Made by a program: the position numbers and the translations under genes. Shown here one piece after another: positions 1 to 7,568 of a stretch of 32,041 nucleotides of DNA (the first letter of the stretch is position 1; the number at the start of each line of letters is the position of its first letter). This DNA is from Acidobacteriota bacterium (lineage in GTDB: Bacteria > Acidobacteriota > Vicinamibacteria > Vicinamibacterales > UBA2999), in assembly GCA_020851565.1 (NCBI GenBank), contig JADZCN010000100.1:1-32041 (forward strand), read 5' to 3'. The notes below the pieces were generated by a model, which was given only the letters and a program-made list of their open reading frames with translations, did no database searches and was not told the DNA's origin.

Positions 1-2
1 TC

Positions 3-557
<555 letters not shown>

Positions 558-562
558 CGCGA

Positions 563-671
563 CGGGAACGGGGAACGGGGAACGGGGAGCCGTACGGCCT
601 CCCGCCCCGTCACCCGGTTCCGCGCAGGGTTCCAGGGCCGCCGGTTCCCGGCTCCCGGATCCCGGTTCCCG
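563..671. repeat. Inverted pair of degenerate GGGAAC-type tandem repeats
   Basis: The left arm (about 563-589) is a tandem run of CGGGGAA-like 7-mers. The right arm (about 641-671) carries the opposite strand of the same theme (GGTTCCCGGCTCCCGGATCC and onward). About 50 nt of GC-rich sequence separates them. A transcript of this gap between rpsA and the IHF gene could fold into a long imperfect hairpin. Related repeats flank birA at 16309-16341 and 17193-17225. Function is unknown. Confidence 0.7.
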
Positions 672-681
672 ACCCTGTCCT

Positions 682-1011
682 ATGACCAAAGCGGAACTCG
701 TCGAGGAAGTCTCGCGCGTCTCGGACCTCACCAAGAAGCATTCCGAGGTCATCGTCGACACGGTGTTCCAGAGCATCATCGATGCCCTGCACCGCGGCGA
801 GAAAATCGAGCTGCGCGGCTTCGGCAGCTTCCGGCTCCGCAAGCGCGAGCCCCGCAAGGGCCGCAACCCGAAGACCGGAGACAAGGTGGACGTGCCGCCG
901 AAGAGCGTGCCCTACTTCAAGCCCGGCAAGGAACTGAAGGACCTCATCAACCAGGATCCGCACGGCCCGGTGGACGACGAGTCGCCCCTGTCGCCGGATC
1001 CCGCGGCCTGA
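682..1011 (+). CDS. Integration host factor/HU-family DNA-bending protein
   Basis: A 109-residue protein of the bacterial histone-like family. It starts MTKAELVEEVS like IHF-beta and has the family signature FGSF followed by RNPKTGDKV (the beta-arm) around residues 46-70. The arm ends in VPYFKPGKELKDLIN. The basic RKREPRKGRNP arm with a proline intercalates into and sharply bends DNA. Placement directly after rpsA matches ihfB rather than a free-standing HU gene, but IHF-alpha, IHF-beta and HU cannot be separated safely by eye. The last 18 or so residues (acidic, Pro/Ser-rich) extend past the usual 90-95 residue length and are probably disordered. The HIT gene begins 6 nt after the stop codon, so the two are probably co-transcribed. 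Confidence 0.92.
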   Translation: MTKAELVEEVSRVSDLTKKHSEVIVDTVFQSIIDALHRGEKIELRGFGSFRLRKREPRKGRNPKTGDKVDVPPKSVPYFKPGKELKDLINQDPHGPVDDESPLSPDPAA

Positions 1012-1017
1012 CGACAC

Positions 1018-1512
1018 GTGGAACGGCTGTACGCGTCGTGGCGGCACGCCTACGTCACGCGCGAGACCCACGCGGACGGCTGCGTCTTCTGCCGGGCGCA
1101 GGCCCTGCCCGAAGCCCAGGCCCTCATCGTGCACCAGGGCGGCACGGCGTTCGTCATCCTCAACCTGTTTCCCTACAACTCCGGCCACGTGATGGTGGTG
1201 CCCCGCCGCCACCTGGCCTCCATGGCCGCGCTCACGCACGACGAGCTGGTGGAGATGGCCGAGCTCACGCAGGCCGCCGAGCGCGTGCTCACCGAGGTGT
1301 ACCGGCCGCAGGGCATCAACCTCGGCATGAACCTCGGGCGGCCGGCGGGCGCTGGGGTGGCCGACCACATCCACACGCACCTGGTGCCGCGCTGGACGGG
1401 CGACACGAACTTCATGACGGTCGTCGGCGAGGTACGCGTGCTGCCCGAAGAGATCGCGCAGACGGCCGAGCGCCTGCGCCCCGCCTTCGCCCGCGTGCTC
1501 GCGGGCGGTTGA
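1018..1512 (+). CDS. HIT-family nucleotide hydrolase/phosphorylase
   Basis: A 164-residue histidine-triad protein. The catalytic motif HIHTHLVPRW is near residue 120, preceded by GMNLGRPAGAGVADH. The N-terminal MERLYASWRHAYVT followed by CVFC is typical of bacterial HIT proteins close to Ap4A phosphorylases. The CVFC pair may bind zinc with downstream His residues. HIT proteins cleave or phosphorolyse nucleotide-phosphate bonds in Ap4A, AMP-lysine and similar compounds; the exact substrate cannot be read here. The GTG at 1018 is chosen because it gives the conserved MERLYASWR start and follows the IHF stop by 6 nt. A later ATG would delete the conserved N-terminus. Confidence 0.9.
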   Translation: MERLYASWRHAYVTRETHADGCVFCRAQALPEAQALIVHQGGTAFVILNLFPYNSGHVMVVPRRHLASMAALTHDELVEMAELTQAAERVLTEVYRPQGINLGMNLGRPAGAGVADHIHTHLVPRWTGDTNFMTVVGEVRVLPEEIAQTAERLRPAFARVLAGG

Positions 1513-1539
1513 TCGGCGGCGGCGGCGCGCCGGCGTGGT

Positions 1540-1588
1540 GACGGTATAATCAGGCGTTATCCCGGCGTGTTGTCGGGCTTATACCGTC
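1540..1588 (+). promoter_or_regulatory. TATAAT -10 element embedded in a 10-bp inverted repeat
   Basis: A perfect -10 hexamer TATAAT lies at 1545-1550, 45 nt before the ATG at 1596. The 10-mer GACGGTATAA (1540-1549) is repeated exactly in inverted orientation as TTATACCGTC (1579-1588). The arms are 29 nt apart, and a small CCCG/CGGG pair lies inside. No good -35 is seen at 16-18 nt spacing. The arms could be two half-sites of an operator, one overlapping the -10. Confidence 0.5.
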
Positions 1589-1595
1589 GCTGCTC

Positions 1596-2294
1596 ATGAC
1601 CTTCGATCTCACCCCCTCGCAGACTGAACGACTGACGGATGTTCGCGCCCTCGCGGAGCGCCTTGCCCCGATGGCCGCGACCATCGACGCCACGGGCCGC
1701 GTACCGGACGACCTCATGCAGCAACTCGATCGGGCGGGCGTGTGGGGCGGGACGCCCCTCGACGCGGTGCTCGCCATCGAGACGCTGGCGGCGGCCAGCG
1801 CCGCCGCCGCGGCGCGAATTGCGATCGGGACCGCGCCCTCGGGGGAAGGCCTGGCCGGGCTGGGGGGCCTGGGGCCCGTCGACGCGCCCTCGGAACGACA
1901 ACAGCTGGCGATGGCAGCCGTGTGCCTCGGCCTGGGCCGCGCGGCACTGGAGGAAGCGCTGGCCGTTTCGCGCCAGCGGGGCGATCGGCCCGCAGGTGAG
2001 CCGGGCGCCGCGCCGCACTGGATGCTGGCCGACGCCGCCACGGAGATGGACGCAGCCCGACTGCTGGTCCATGCCGCGGCCGACGGACAGGGCCCCGGTG
2101 CCGCCGCGGTGCTCGTGTTTGCCGGCGCGGCCGCCGCGCGGGCCGTCGAGGCCGCCCTGCGGATCGTCGGCGCAGAGGGCTATCGCCCCGGTTCGATCCT
2201 CGAACGGTGCAGCCGTGACGTGCGCGCCGCGCAGCTGCTGGTCGGCAGCGAAGACGCGCTGCGCTTCCACGCGGCCAACGTGCTGTTGGGCTAG
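1596..2294 (+). CDS. Acyl-CoA dehydrogenase-like protein lacking the middle domain (probable pseudoenzyme)
   Basis: A 232-residue protein; acyl-CoA dehydrogenases are normally about 380. Residues 1-80 resemble the helical N-terminal domain (TPSQTERLTDVRALAERLAP, then VPDDLMQQLDRAGVWG). Residues 105-232 resemble the C-terminal helical domain (AAVCLGLGRAALEEALAVSRQR; LADAATEMDAARLLVHAAA; ALRIVGAEGYRPGSILERCSRDVRAAQLL). The beta-barrel domain that holds FAD and substrate is missing. At the position of the catalytic Glu in the YEGT motif this protein has Val216 (LLVGS), while the full-length enzyme at 3955-5118 keeps Glu371. It therefore probably has no dehydrogenase activity and may be a structural or regulatory relative. 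The frame is intact with uniform GC-rich codon use, so it does not look like decay. A TATAAT element precedes it. Confidence 0.7.
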   Translation: MTFDLTPSQTERLTDVRALAERLAPMAATIDATGRVPDDLMQQLDRAGVWGGTPLDAVLAIETLAAASAAAAARIAIGTAPSGEGLAGLGGLGPVDAPSERQQLAMAAVCLGLGRAALEEALAVSRQRGDRPAGEPGAAPHWMLADAATEMDAARLLVHAAADGQGPGAAAVLVFAGAAAARAVEAALRIVGAEGYRPGSILERCSRDVRAAQLLVGSEDALRFHAANVLLG

Positions 2295-2313
2295 ACGTCC
2301 GTCAGATCCGGCG

Positions 2314-3744
2314 ATGCATCCGGAGCCAGGCGCCCTGCCATCGCGGCCCACTCAACGGGCGACGGTCGCCGGGGTCGCCGCCGCGCTGGTGCTGGCGGCG
2401 GGACTGGCCGGGTGGAACTGGGGGAGCCTGGCGCTGCCGGCACAGCTCACCGTCCTGGCGCTGGCGCCGCTCGTGGCCCTGTCAGGCGTGGAGATCGTGT
2501 CCAGGCACACGCGCCTGCGGCACCTGGCACCATCCCTGGCGATTCTGGCCATGGGCGCGGCCTGGGCGGCGCTGGTGCTGGCTCCCCGCGCGCTCGACCT
2601 CCCGTTCTCCTCACTCCTGCTGTGGCCCGGCATCGGCTTCGGGGTTGCGCTCGGGACGAGCTACGGGTTCCGTCCCGTGCTGGTAGCGAGCCTCGGCGCG
2701 CTCGCAGTCGCGGTGGCCAGCGTGTTCTTCGTGTCCGGCGGGACGCCGTGGACCCTCGTGTTCGAGCGCCTGGAGCCGCTCGCCGGATCGGCGTGCCTGC
2801 TGGTCGCGGTGGCGGGCCTGCTGGGCCCTGCCGGCGTGGGCGTGGAAGCGGCCGCGCGGACTGCAGGCCTTGCGCTCGGCACGGTGTCCCTGGTGGTGCT
2901 GGCGGCGGTCCCGGGCAGGAGCCTGCTCCCCGTGGCGCCCGAGGTCGCGCAGACCATTTACACCTTCGTCACCGGCGCAGCCGTGGCCGCGGCGGTCTGG
3001 CGCCGCCGCCGGTCCCGGGGCGCGAAGCCTTTTCGGCCAGCTCGCGGGGGCGGCGACCCGAGTCGCCTCATCGTTGCCGCGCTGGTGCTGGTGCTCGCCG
3101 TGGGAGGCCTGCTGGGCGTGGCCTGGTGGAATCGGGGCGGTGTTCCCCAGCGGATCGTTCTCACCGATCGCGAGCTCGCGCCCCCGCCAGACGGCCGCGC
3201 GCGCCTTGGCGGCATGCGCCTGGCCTTCCGCTGGCAGGCCCGCGACGATCCGCAGGACGCGAAGGTGTGGTTGCCGGACGGGCGGCTCAATGCGCTGGGT
3301 TTCAGCACAGATGTGATGGCCAGCGCGCCGGAGGCGTCGCGGTTCTATGGCCGCGGCCTGCCCAGGAGCGCGTGGGTCGCTTTCGAGGTCGATGGCCCGG
3401 CGTGGCAACTCATCGAGCAGCGGCGTGCCGTGGCTGGCGGCAGGACGTCGCCGTCACCGAGCCGGCTGGTTCCGGTGGATGCGGGACTCGATCCGGTGGC
3501 GCTCGGCCGTCGGTACGCCGGCCAGGCTGTCGTGGTGCTCCCCGCGGTGGTCGAGATGCGCCACGCATCCGACCCGAAGCGAGGGGCGTCGGTGTGGGGA
3601 CGCGTCGCACGGCTGGTGCCCTCGGACGTCTCGGTGCCCGCCCACCTGCAGGATCGCCTCGGGTCTCGAGGCTACGAAGTCGTCCTGGGAGTCGGACGGC
3701 TCGGGGCTGTGTGGGTCGAGGACATCAGGACGGGCGTCCATTGA
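2314..3744 (+). CDS. Polytopic membrane protein with C-terminal DUF4824-like soluble domain
   Basis: A 476-residue protein. Roughly eight hydrophobic segments span residues 15-230 (for example ATVAGVAAALVLAAGLAGW, LAPSLAILAMGAAWAALVLAP). An Arg-rich loop (WRRRRSRGAKPFRP) and a further membrane helix (RLIVAALVLVLAVGGLLGVAWW) follow near residue 255. The remaining 200 residues are soluble: RIVLTDRELAPPPDGRARLGG, WLPDGRLNALGFS, RFYGRGLPRSAWVAFEVDGP, LVPVDAGLDPVALGRRYAGQ. This tail resembles the DUF4824 family as I remember it. Such proteins are usually small, single-helix and encoded beside a separate multi-TM partner; here both parts seem fused. The ATG at 2314 is chosen because it opens the hydrophobic region 19 nt after the previous stop; the frame upstream is a shadow of the previous gene. 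Function unknown. Confidence 0.7.
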   Translation: MHPEPGALPSRPTQRATVAGVAAALVLAAGLAGWNWGSLALPAQLTVLALAPLVALSGVEIVSRHTRLRHLAPSLAILAMGAAWAALVLAPRALDLPFSSLLLWPGIGFGVALGTSYGFRPVLVASLGALAVAVASVFFVSGGTPWTLVFERLEPLAGSACLLVAVAGLLGPAGVGVEAAARTAGLALGTVSLVVLAAVPGRSLLPVAPEVAQTIYTFVTGAAVAAAVWRRRRSRGAKPFRPARGGGDPSRLIVAALVLVLAVGGLLGVAWWNRGGVPQRIVLTDRELAPPPDGRARLGGMRLAFRWQARDDPQDAKVWLPDGRLNALGFSTDVMASAPEASRFYGRGLPRSAWVAFEVDGPAWQLIEQRRAVAGGRTSPSPSRLVPVDAGLDPVALGRRYAGQAVVVLPAVVEMRHASDPKRGASVWGRVARLVPSDVSVPAHLQDRLGSRGYEVVLGVGRLGAVWVEDIRTGVH

Positions 3745-3954
3745 CGATTGCCGAGTGGTGATTAAGCGATTCCTTGACGATTGGGCGATTGGCGATTCAG
3801 GGCATTGGATTTGGCGACTGGTGATCGGGTGATTGGCTCAATCACCGATCACCCAATCACCCAATCGGGTGCCCAATCCGCGATCGCCCGATCGTCAACG
3901 AATCGCCCGATCGGCACTCGCCAATCAGCAATGGACAGCGTCCTCCACCGAAGG
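3745..3954. repeat. Intergenic GATTGG/CCAATC degenerate repeat, fold-back type
   Basis: The 210-nt gap between two convergent genes is almost entirely variants of GCGATTGG in the left half and of CCAATCACC/CGATCGCCC in the right half. The whole gap is an imperfect inverted repeat. A 20-bp core (GATTCNTTGACGAT plus GGGCG) occurs at 3765-3784 on the plus strand and at 3889-3908 on the minus strand. The same core recurs at 7512-7531 (minus) and 10710-10729 (plus). It may act as a bidirectional terminator or mRNA 3'-end stabiliser, but no T-tract is seen. Confidence 0.75.
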
Positions 3955-5118
3955 CTACCGCAGCAGGCCCTTGGCGATGGTGTCCAGCTGCATGTTCGAC
4001 GTTCCCTCGTAAATCTGCCCGATCTTGGCGTCGCGGTACAGCTTCTCGACCGGATAGTCCTTCACGAAGCCGTAGCCTCCGTACAGGTTGATGGCCATCG
4101 ACGTCACGCTCTCGGCCACTTCCGACGAGACGATCTTGCACATCGCGGCTTCCTGCAGGAAGGGGAGCCCCGCATCGCGGAGCCGGGCGGCGTTGTAGAC
4201 CAGCAACCGCGCGGTCTCCACGGCGATGGCCATGCGCGCGATCTGGTGCTGCACGGCCTGGAAGTCGGCGATGGCCTTGCCGAACTGCTTGCGCTCCTTC
4301 ACGTACTTCACGGTGTGGTCGAGCGCTCCCTGGGCGAGGCCCACCATCTGCGCGCCGATCCCGATCCGGCCCTCGTTCAGCGTCTCGATGGCCACCTTGT
4401 AGCCCTTGCCGACTTCGCCCAGGATGGCGGACTTCGGCACGACGCAGTCCTCGAAGATCAGCTCGCAGGTGCTGCTGGCGCGGATGCCGAGCTTGTCCTC
4501 CTTCTTGCCGACGGTGAAACCGGGCGTGCCACGATCCACCAGGAAGGCGGTGATGCCGCGATACCCTGCCTCCGGATTCACGTTCGCGAAGACGATGAAC
4601 ACGTCGGCCTCGTTGCCGTTGGTGATCCAGAGCTTGCGGCCGGTGATGGCGAAACCGTCGCCGCGCTCGACCCCGCGCGTGGCCAACGCGAACGCGTCGC
4701 TCCCCGAACCGGCCTCGGACAGGCAGTAGGCGCCGACGACGGAGGAGGCGAGCTTCGGCAGGTAGCGGTGCCTGATCTGCTCGTTGCCCCAGCGGAGGAT
4801 GGCGTTGATGACCAGCGTGTTCTGGACGTCCACCAGCACGCCGACCGACGGGTCGACCCGGGAGAGCGCCTCGACGGCCAGCACGGAGTGGAAGAACGAG
4901 GCGCCCGCGCCCGCGTGGGTTTCCGGGACCTCGATGCCCATGACGCCCAGATCGAACAGCTTGTCGATGAGCTCGCGGGGCATCTTCGCGTGCTCGTCCA
5001 TCTCTCGCGACAGCGGACGCACTTCCTTGTCCGCGAATTCGTACACGCTGTCGCGGAACAGCGCTTCGTCTTCCGCCAGGCGCGTGAGCGCCGGCGGTCG
5101 GGTGAGCGTCTGACTCAT
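3955..5118 (-). CDS. Acyl-CoA dehydrogenase, short/branched-chain type
   Basis: A 387-residue FAD enzyme that makes the alpha,beta double bond in acyl-CoA and passes electrons to ETF. All domains are present: N-terminal helices (DEALFRDSVYEFADKEVRPLSREMDEHAKMP), the FAD/substrate loop YCLSEAGSGSDAFAL and WITNG in the beta domain, and the C-terminal ERKQFGKAIADFQAVQHQIARMA. The catalytic base is Glu371 in QIYEGTSNMQL, the position used by short, medium and short/branched-chain enzymes rather than by isovaleryl-CoA dehydrogenase. The sequence looks closest to 2-methyl-branched or butyryl-CoA dehydrogenases. The start at 5118 has a GAGGAA ribosome site (5125-5131) 6 nt upstream. The perfect palindrome at 5161-5176 lies 43 nt upstream and may control it. 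It converges with the membrane-protein gene across a repeat-filled gap. Confidence 0.94.
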   Translation of the reverse strand: MSQTLTRPPALTRLAEDEALFRDSVYEFADKEVRPLSREMDEHAKMPRELIDKLFDLGVMGIEVPETHAGAGASFFHSVLAVEALSRVDPSVGVLVDVQNTLVINAILRWGNEQIRHRYLPKLASSVVGAYCLSEAGSGSDAFALATRGVERGDGFAITGRKLWITNGNEADVFIVFANVNPEAGYRGITAFLVDRGTPGFTVGKKEDKLGIRASSTCELIFEDCVVPKSAILGEVGKGYKVAIETLNEGRIGIGAQMVGLAQGALDHTVKYVKERKQFGKAIADFQAVQHQIARMAIAVETARLLVYNAARLRDAGLPFLQEAAMCKIVSSEVAESVTSMAINLYGGYGFVKDYPVEKLYRDAKIGQIYEGTSNMQLDTIAKGLLR

Positions 5119-5160
5119 CGGTGGATTCCTCGTAACTCGTACTGGAATAAGGACAACAAC

Positions 5161-5176
5161 CTGACGGATCCGTCAG
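5161..5176. promoter_or_regulatory. Perfect 16-bp palindrome, candidate operator between divergent genes
   Basis: CTGACGGATCCGTCAG is a perfect 16-bp palindrome in the divergent region between the acyl-CoA dehydrogenase (start 5118) and the VWFA protein (start 5223). It overlaps the place where the -35 of the rightward promoter (extended -10 at 5185-5193) would be. The size and symmetry fit a homodimeric TetR- or GntR-type repressor; the regulator itself is not in the window. Confidence 0.55.
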
Positions 5177-5184
5177 CAGAGCAA

Positions 5185-5193
5185 TGGTATCAT
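5185..5193 (+). promoter_or_regulatory. Extended -10 (TGG-TATCAT) for the VWFA gene
   Basis: TGG followed by TATCAT (5188-5193) lies 29 nt before the chosen ATG at 5223 and just right of the 16-bp palindrome. A GGGGGA ribosome site follows at about 5208. No recognisable -35 is seen, which is common for TGN-extended promoters. Confidence 0.4.
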
Positions 5194-5222
5194 CGAAGCT
5201 CACACCCTGGGGGACCTGCACT

Positions 5223-7301
5223 ATGCGGCGCATGAAGACCCTGCTGCCCGGACTCGTGGTCACGCTCGCGGTCGCGGCGAGCGCGCAGGAGCCGGCGCGG
5301 CCGCAAGATCCCGCTCCGGTGCCCGCCGACAGCCAGGCGGGCACGCCGCCAGCATCCACGGACGCCTCGGGGCAGCCCGTCTTCCGGACCGGCATCAACT
5401 TCGTCCGCGTCGACGTCATCGCCACGGACCGTCAGGGCAATGCCGTCACCGATCTCACACAGGCCGACTTCGAGGTCTTCGAGGACAACAAGCCGCAGGC
5501 GGTGGAGACGTTTCGCCTGGTGAAGGTGGACGCGGCCGCCCCGGACTACACCGCCCGCACCATCCGCACGCGGGCCGACGAAGAGGCCGCCGCCGCCGAT
5601 GAGAACGCGAGGATCTTCGTGTTCTTCCTGGACGACTACCACGTGCGTCGCGGGAGCGCCATGGGCGTGCGCAAGCCGGTGACGGAGTTCATCCGGACGC
5701 AGCTGGCGCCGGCGGATCTGGTGGCCGTGATGTACCCGCTCACGCCGCTGGACGGCGTCGTCCTCACGCGTGACCACGAGAGCGTAGCGCGCGCCGTGGA
5801 GCGCTTCGAGGGCCGCAAGTTCGACTACGAGCCGCGCAACGGCATCGAGATGCAATACTCCCACCAGCCGACGGAGGTGGTGGAGCGGATTCGCCGCCAG
5901 GTCTCGCTCTCGGCGCTCAAGGGGTTGGCCATCAAGCTGGGCGCCCTGCGCGAGGGCCGCAAGGCCATGGTGCTCGTGAGCGAGGGCTACACCGCGATGC
6001 TGCCGCCACAGATGCGCGACGCCGTCGCGGGCTTCTCCGGGCTCGGCAATCCCAATCGCGGCAACCCGCTGGCCGGCGAGAACAATCCCTACGAGGATCG
6101 CGCGCGCGCAATGGCCGAGTTCGACATGCAGCAGGAGCTGCAGCTGGTGTTCGATGCCGCCAACCGATCGAACACCGCGATCTACGCGGTGGATCCCCGC
6201 GGGCTGTCCGCCGGGGAGTTCGACATGGCCGACAACATCGGCATGCGGCAGAGCCAGGACGCGCTGCGCTCGACGATCGCCTCCCTCCAGCTGCTGGCGG
6301 AGAACACCGACGGGCGCGCGATCGTGAACAGCAACGACCTGGCCCGGGGCATGCAGCAGATCGTGCGCGACTCGAGCGCGTACTACCTGCTCGGGTACAA
6401 CTCGAGCAGCGCCGCGCAGGACGGGAAGTTCCATCCCATTCGCGTGCGCGTGAAGCGCCCGGGCGTGCAGGTGCGCGCCCGCAAGGGCTACTGGGCGCTC
6501 TCGTCCGAGGAGGCCACGCGCGCCGCGGCACCCGCCCGTCCGGGTCCGCCGCCCGCGGTCAGCAAGGCCATCGCTGCCATCGCGCCGGTCGGCGGCGGCC
6601 GGCGCTACGTGCGCACGTGGATTGGTACGGGCCCCGGTGACGAGGGGCGGACCAAAGTCACGTTCGTCTGGGAACCGATTCCCGCGCCGCCGGGCGTCAA
6701 GCGGGATGAGTTGAGGCAGGTGTCCCTGGTGGCCGAGGCGCCGTCGGGCGAGGAGTTCTTCAATGGCCCGGTGGCGGCGGAAAGCGCCGACGGGGGCGGC
6801 GCGCGCGGTGCCTCGGTGAGCTTCGACGTCACGCCGGGCCGGCTGCGGCTGCGTGTGGCGGTGGAGGGCGACAGCCCGGTCGCGCTCGACAACGAGGACC
6901 GCGAGGTGACGGTTCCGGACCTCACCTCGAGCGACCTGCGCCTCGCGACGCCGCGCGTGTTCGTAGTGCGCAACGGCCGCGAGTATCAGGCTCTCAAGGC
7001 CGATGCGGCGCCCCTGCCGACGGCGCTGCGCGAGTTCCGCCGGACCGACCGGATGCTCGTGCGCTTCAACGCCTTCGGGAAACCCACGGGCGCGCTGGCC
7101 CTTACGGCCCGCCTGTTGAACAAGCTGGGCCAGAAGATGAGCGACCTGCCCGTCACCCCCCCGGCCGCCGAGCCGGACGGGCGCCAGGTGGACCTGCCGC
7201 TGTCCAGCCTCCCCGTGGGGGAGTACCTGCTGGAGGTGTCCGCCTCGGCGGAAGGGGAGCAGCCGGCGACTGAGCTGGTGGCGTTCAGGGTGACAGGGTA
7301 G
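5223..7301 (+). CDS. Secreted VWFA-related Acidobacterial domain protein
   Basis: A 692-residue exported protein. The ATG at 5223 (GGGGGA about 10 nt upstream) gives a signal peptide, MRRMKTLLPGLVVTLAVAASA, followed by a Pro/Ala-rich linker. The in-frame ATG at 5184 would put 13 polar residues ahead of the signal and is not preferred. Next comes FRTGINFVRVDVIATDRQGNAVTDLTQADFEVFEDNKPQAVETF, the hallmark opening of the family called 'VWFA-related Acidobacterial domain' (TIGR03436, from memory). Then a von Willebrand A-like fold follows with IFVFFLDDYHV and KAMVLVSEGY, ending with YYLLGYNSS and FHPIRVRVKRPGVQVRARKGYW. The last 250 residues form one or two beta-rich modules. These families are expanded in Acidobacteriota; individual functions are mostly unknown, with surface adhesion or protein binding presumed. 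Confidence 0.85.
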   Translation: MRRMKTLLPGLVVTLAVAASAQEPARPQDPAPVPADSQAGTPPASTDASGQPVFRTGINFVRVDVIATDRQGNAVTDLTQADFEVFEDNKPQAVETFRLVKVDAAAPDYTARTIRTRADEEAAAADENARIFVFFLDDYHVRRGSAMGVRKPVTEFIRTQLAPADLVAVMYPLTPLDGVVLTRDHESVARAVERFEGRKFDYEPRNGIEMQYSHQPTEVVERIRRQVSLSALKGLAIKLGALREGRKAMVLVSEGYTAMLPPQMRDAVAGFSGLGNPNRGNPLAGENNPYEDRARAMAEFDMQQELQLVFDAANRSNTAIYAVDPRGLSAGEFDMADNIGMRQSQDALRSTIASLQLLAENTDGRAIVNSNDLARGMQQIVRDSSAYYLLGYNSSSAAQDGKFHPIRVRVKRPGVQVRARKGYWALSSEEATRAAAPARPGPPPAVSKAIAAIAPVGGGRRYVRTWIGTGPGDEGRTKVTFVWEPIPAPPGVKRDELRQVSLVAEAPSGEEFFNGPVAAESADGGGARGASVSFDVTPGRLRLRVAVEGDSPVALDNEDREVTVPDLTSSDLRLATPRVFVVRNGREYQALKADAAPLPTALREFRRTDRMLVRFNAFGKPTGALALTARLLNKLGQKMSDLPVTPPAAEPDGRQVDLPLSSLPVGEYLLEVSASAEGEQPATELVAFRVTG

Positions 7302-7568
7302 AGGGTGGGGAAGGCTAGCTCATTGATGATTGCCAATTGGTGATTGCCGATTCATTGGGTGATCGAGCGATTGGCGCATTGCCCATTCAGTGAGTGATCG
7401 GGCGATTCACGGCGCATGGCCATGGATTGGCCCAATGCGTCAATCACCCAATCACCCAATCACCCAATCATCCAATCATCCAATCACCAATGATTCGTTG
7501 CGCCGAACGCCCGATCGTCAATGAATCGCCCAATCGCCAATTGGCAATCGCCAATGGGCGGGCGCGGT
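7302..7568. repeat. Intergenic GATTGG/CCAATC repeat with six 8-bp CAATCACC units
   Basis: The 267-nt gap between the convergent VWFA and glutamate dehydrogenase genes holds GTGATTGG/GCGATTGG variants on the left and CCAATC variants on the right. At 7441-7488 six 8-mers run in perfect register (CAATCACC three times, CAATCATC twice, CAATCACC once). The 20-bp core found elsewhere is at 7512-7531 on the minus strand (GGGCGATTCATTGACGATCG). The two halves are imperfectly complementary, so transcripts from either side could form a long hairpin. Confidence 0.8.

Noticed and set aside
3781..5235. 484-codon plus-strand frame over the acyl-CoA dehydrogenase, starting in the intergenic repeat
   Set aside because: It is antisense to a gene with full family motifs and begins in repeat sequence.
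7441..7488. CRISPR-like array of regular CAATCACC units
   Set aside because: The 8-bp units are tandem with no spacers and no cas genes are nearby.
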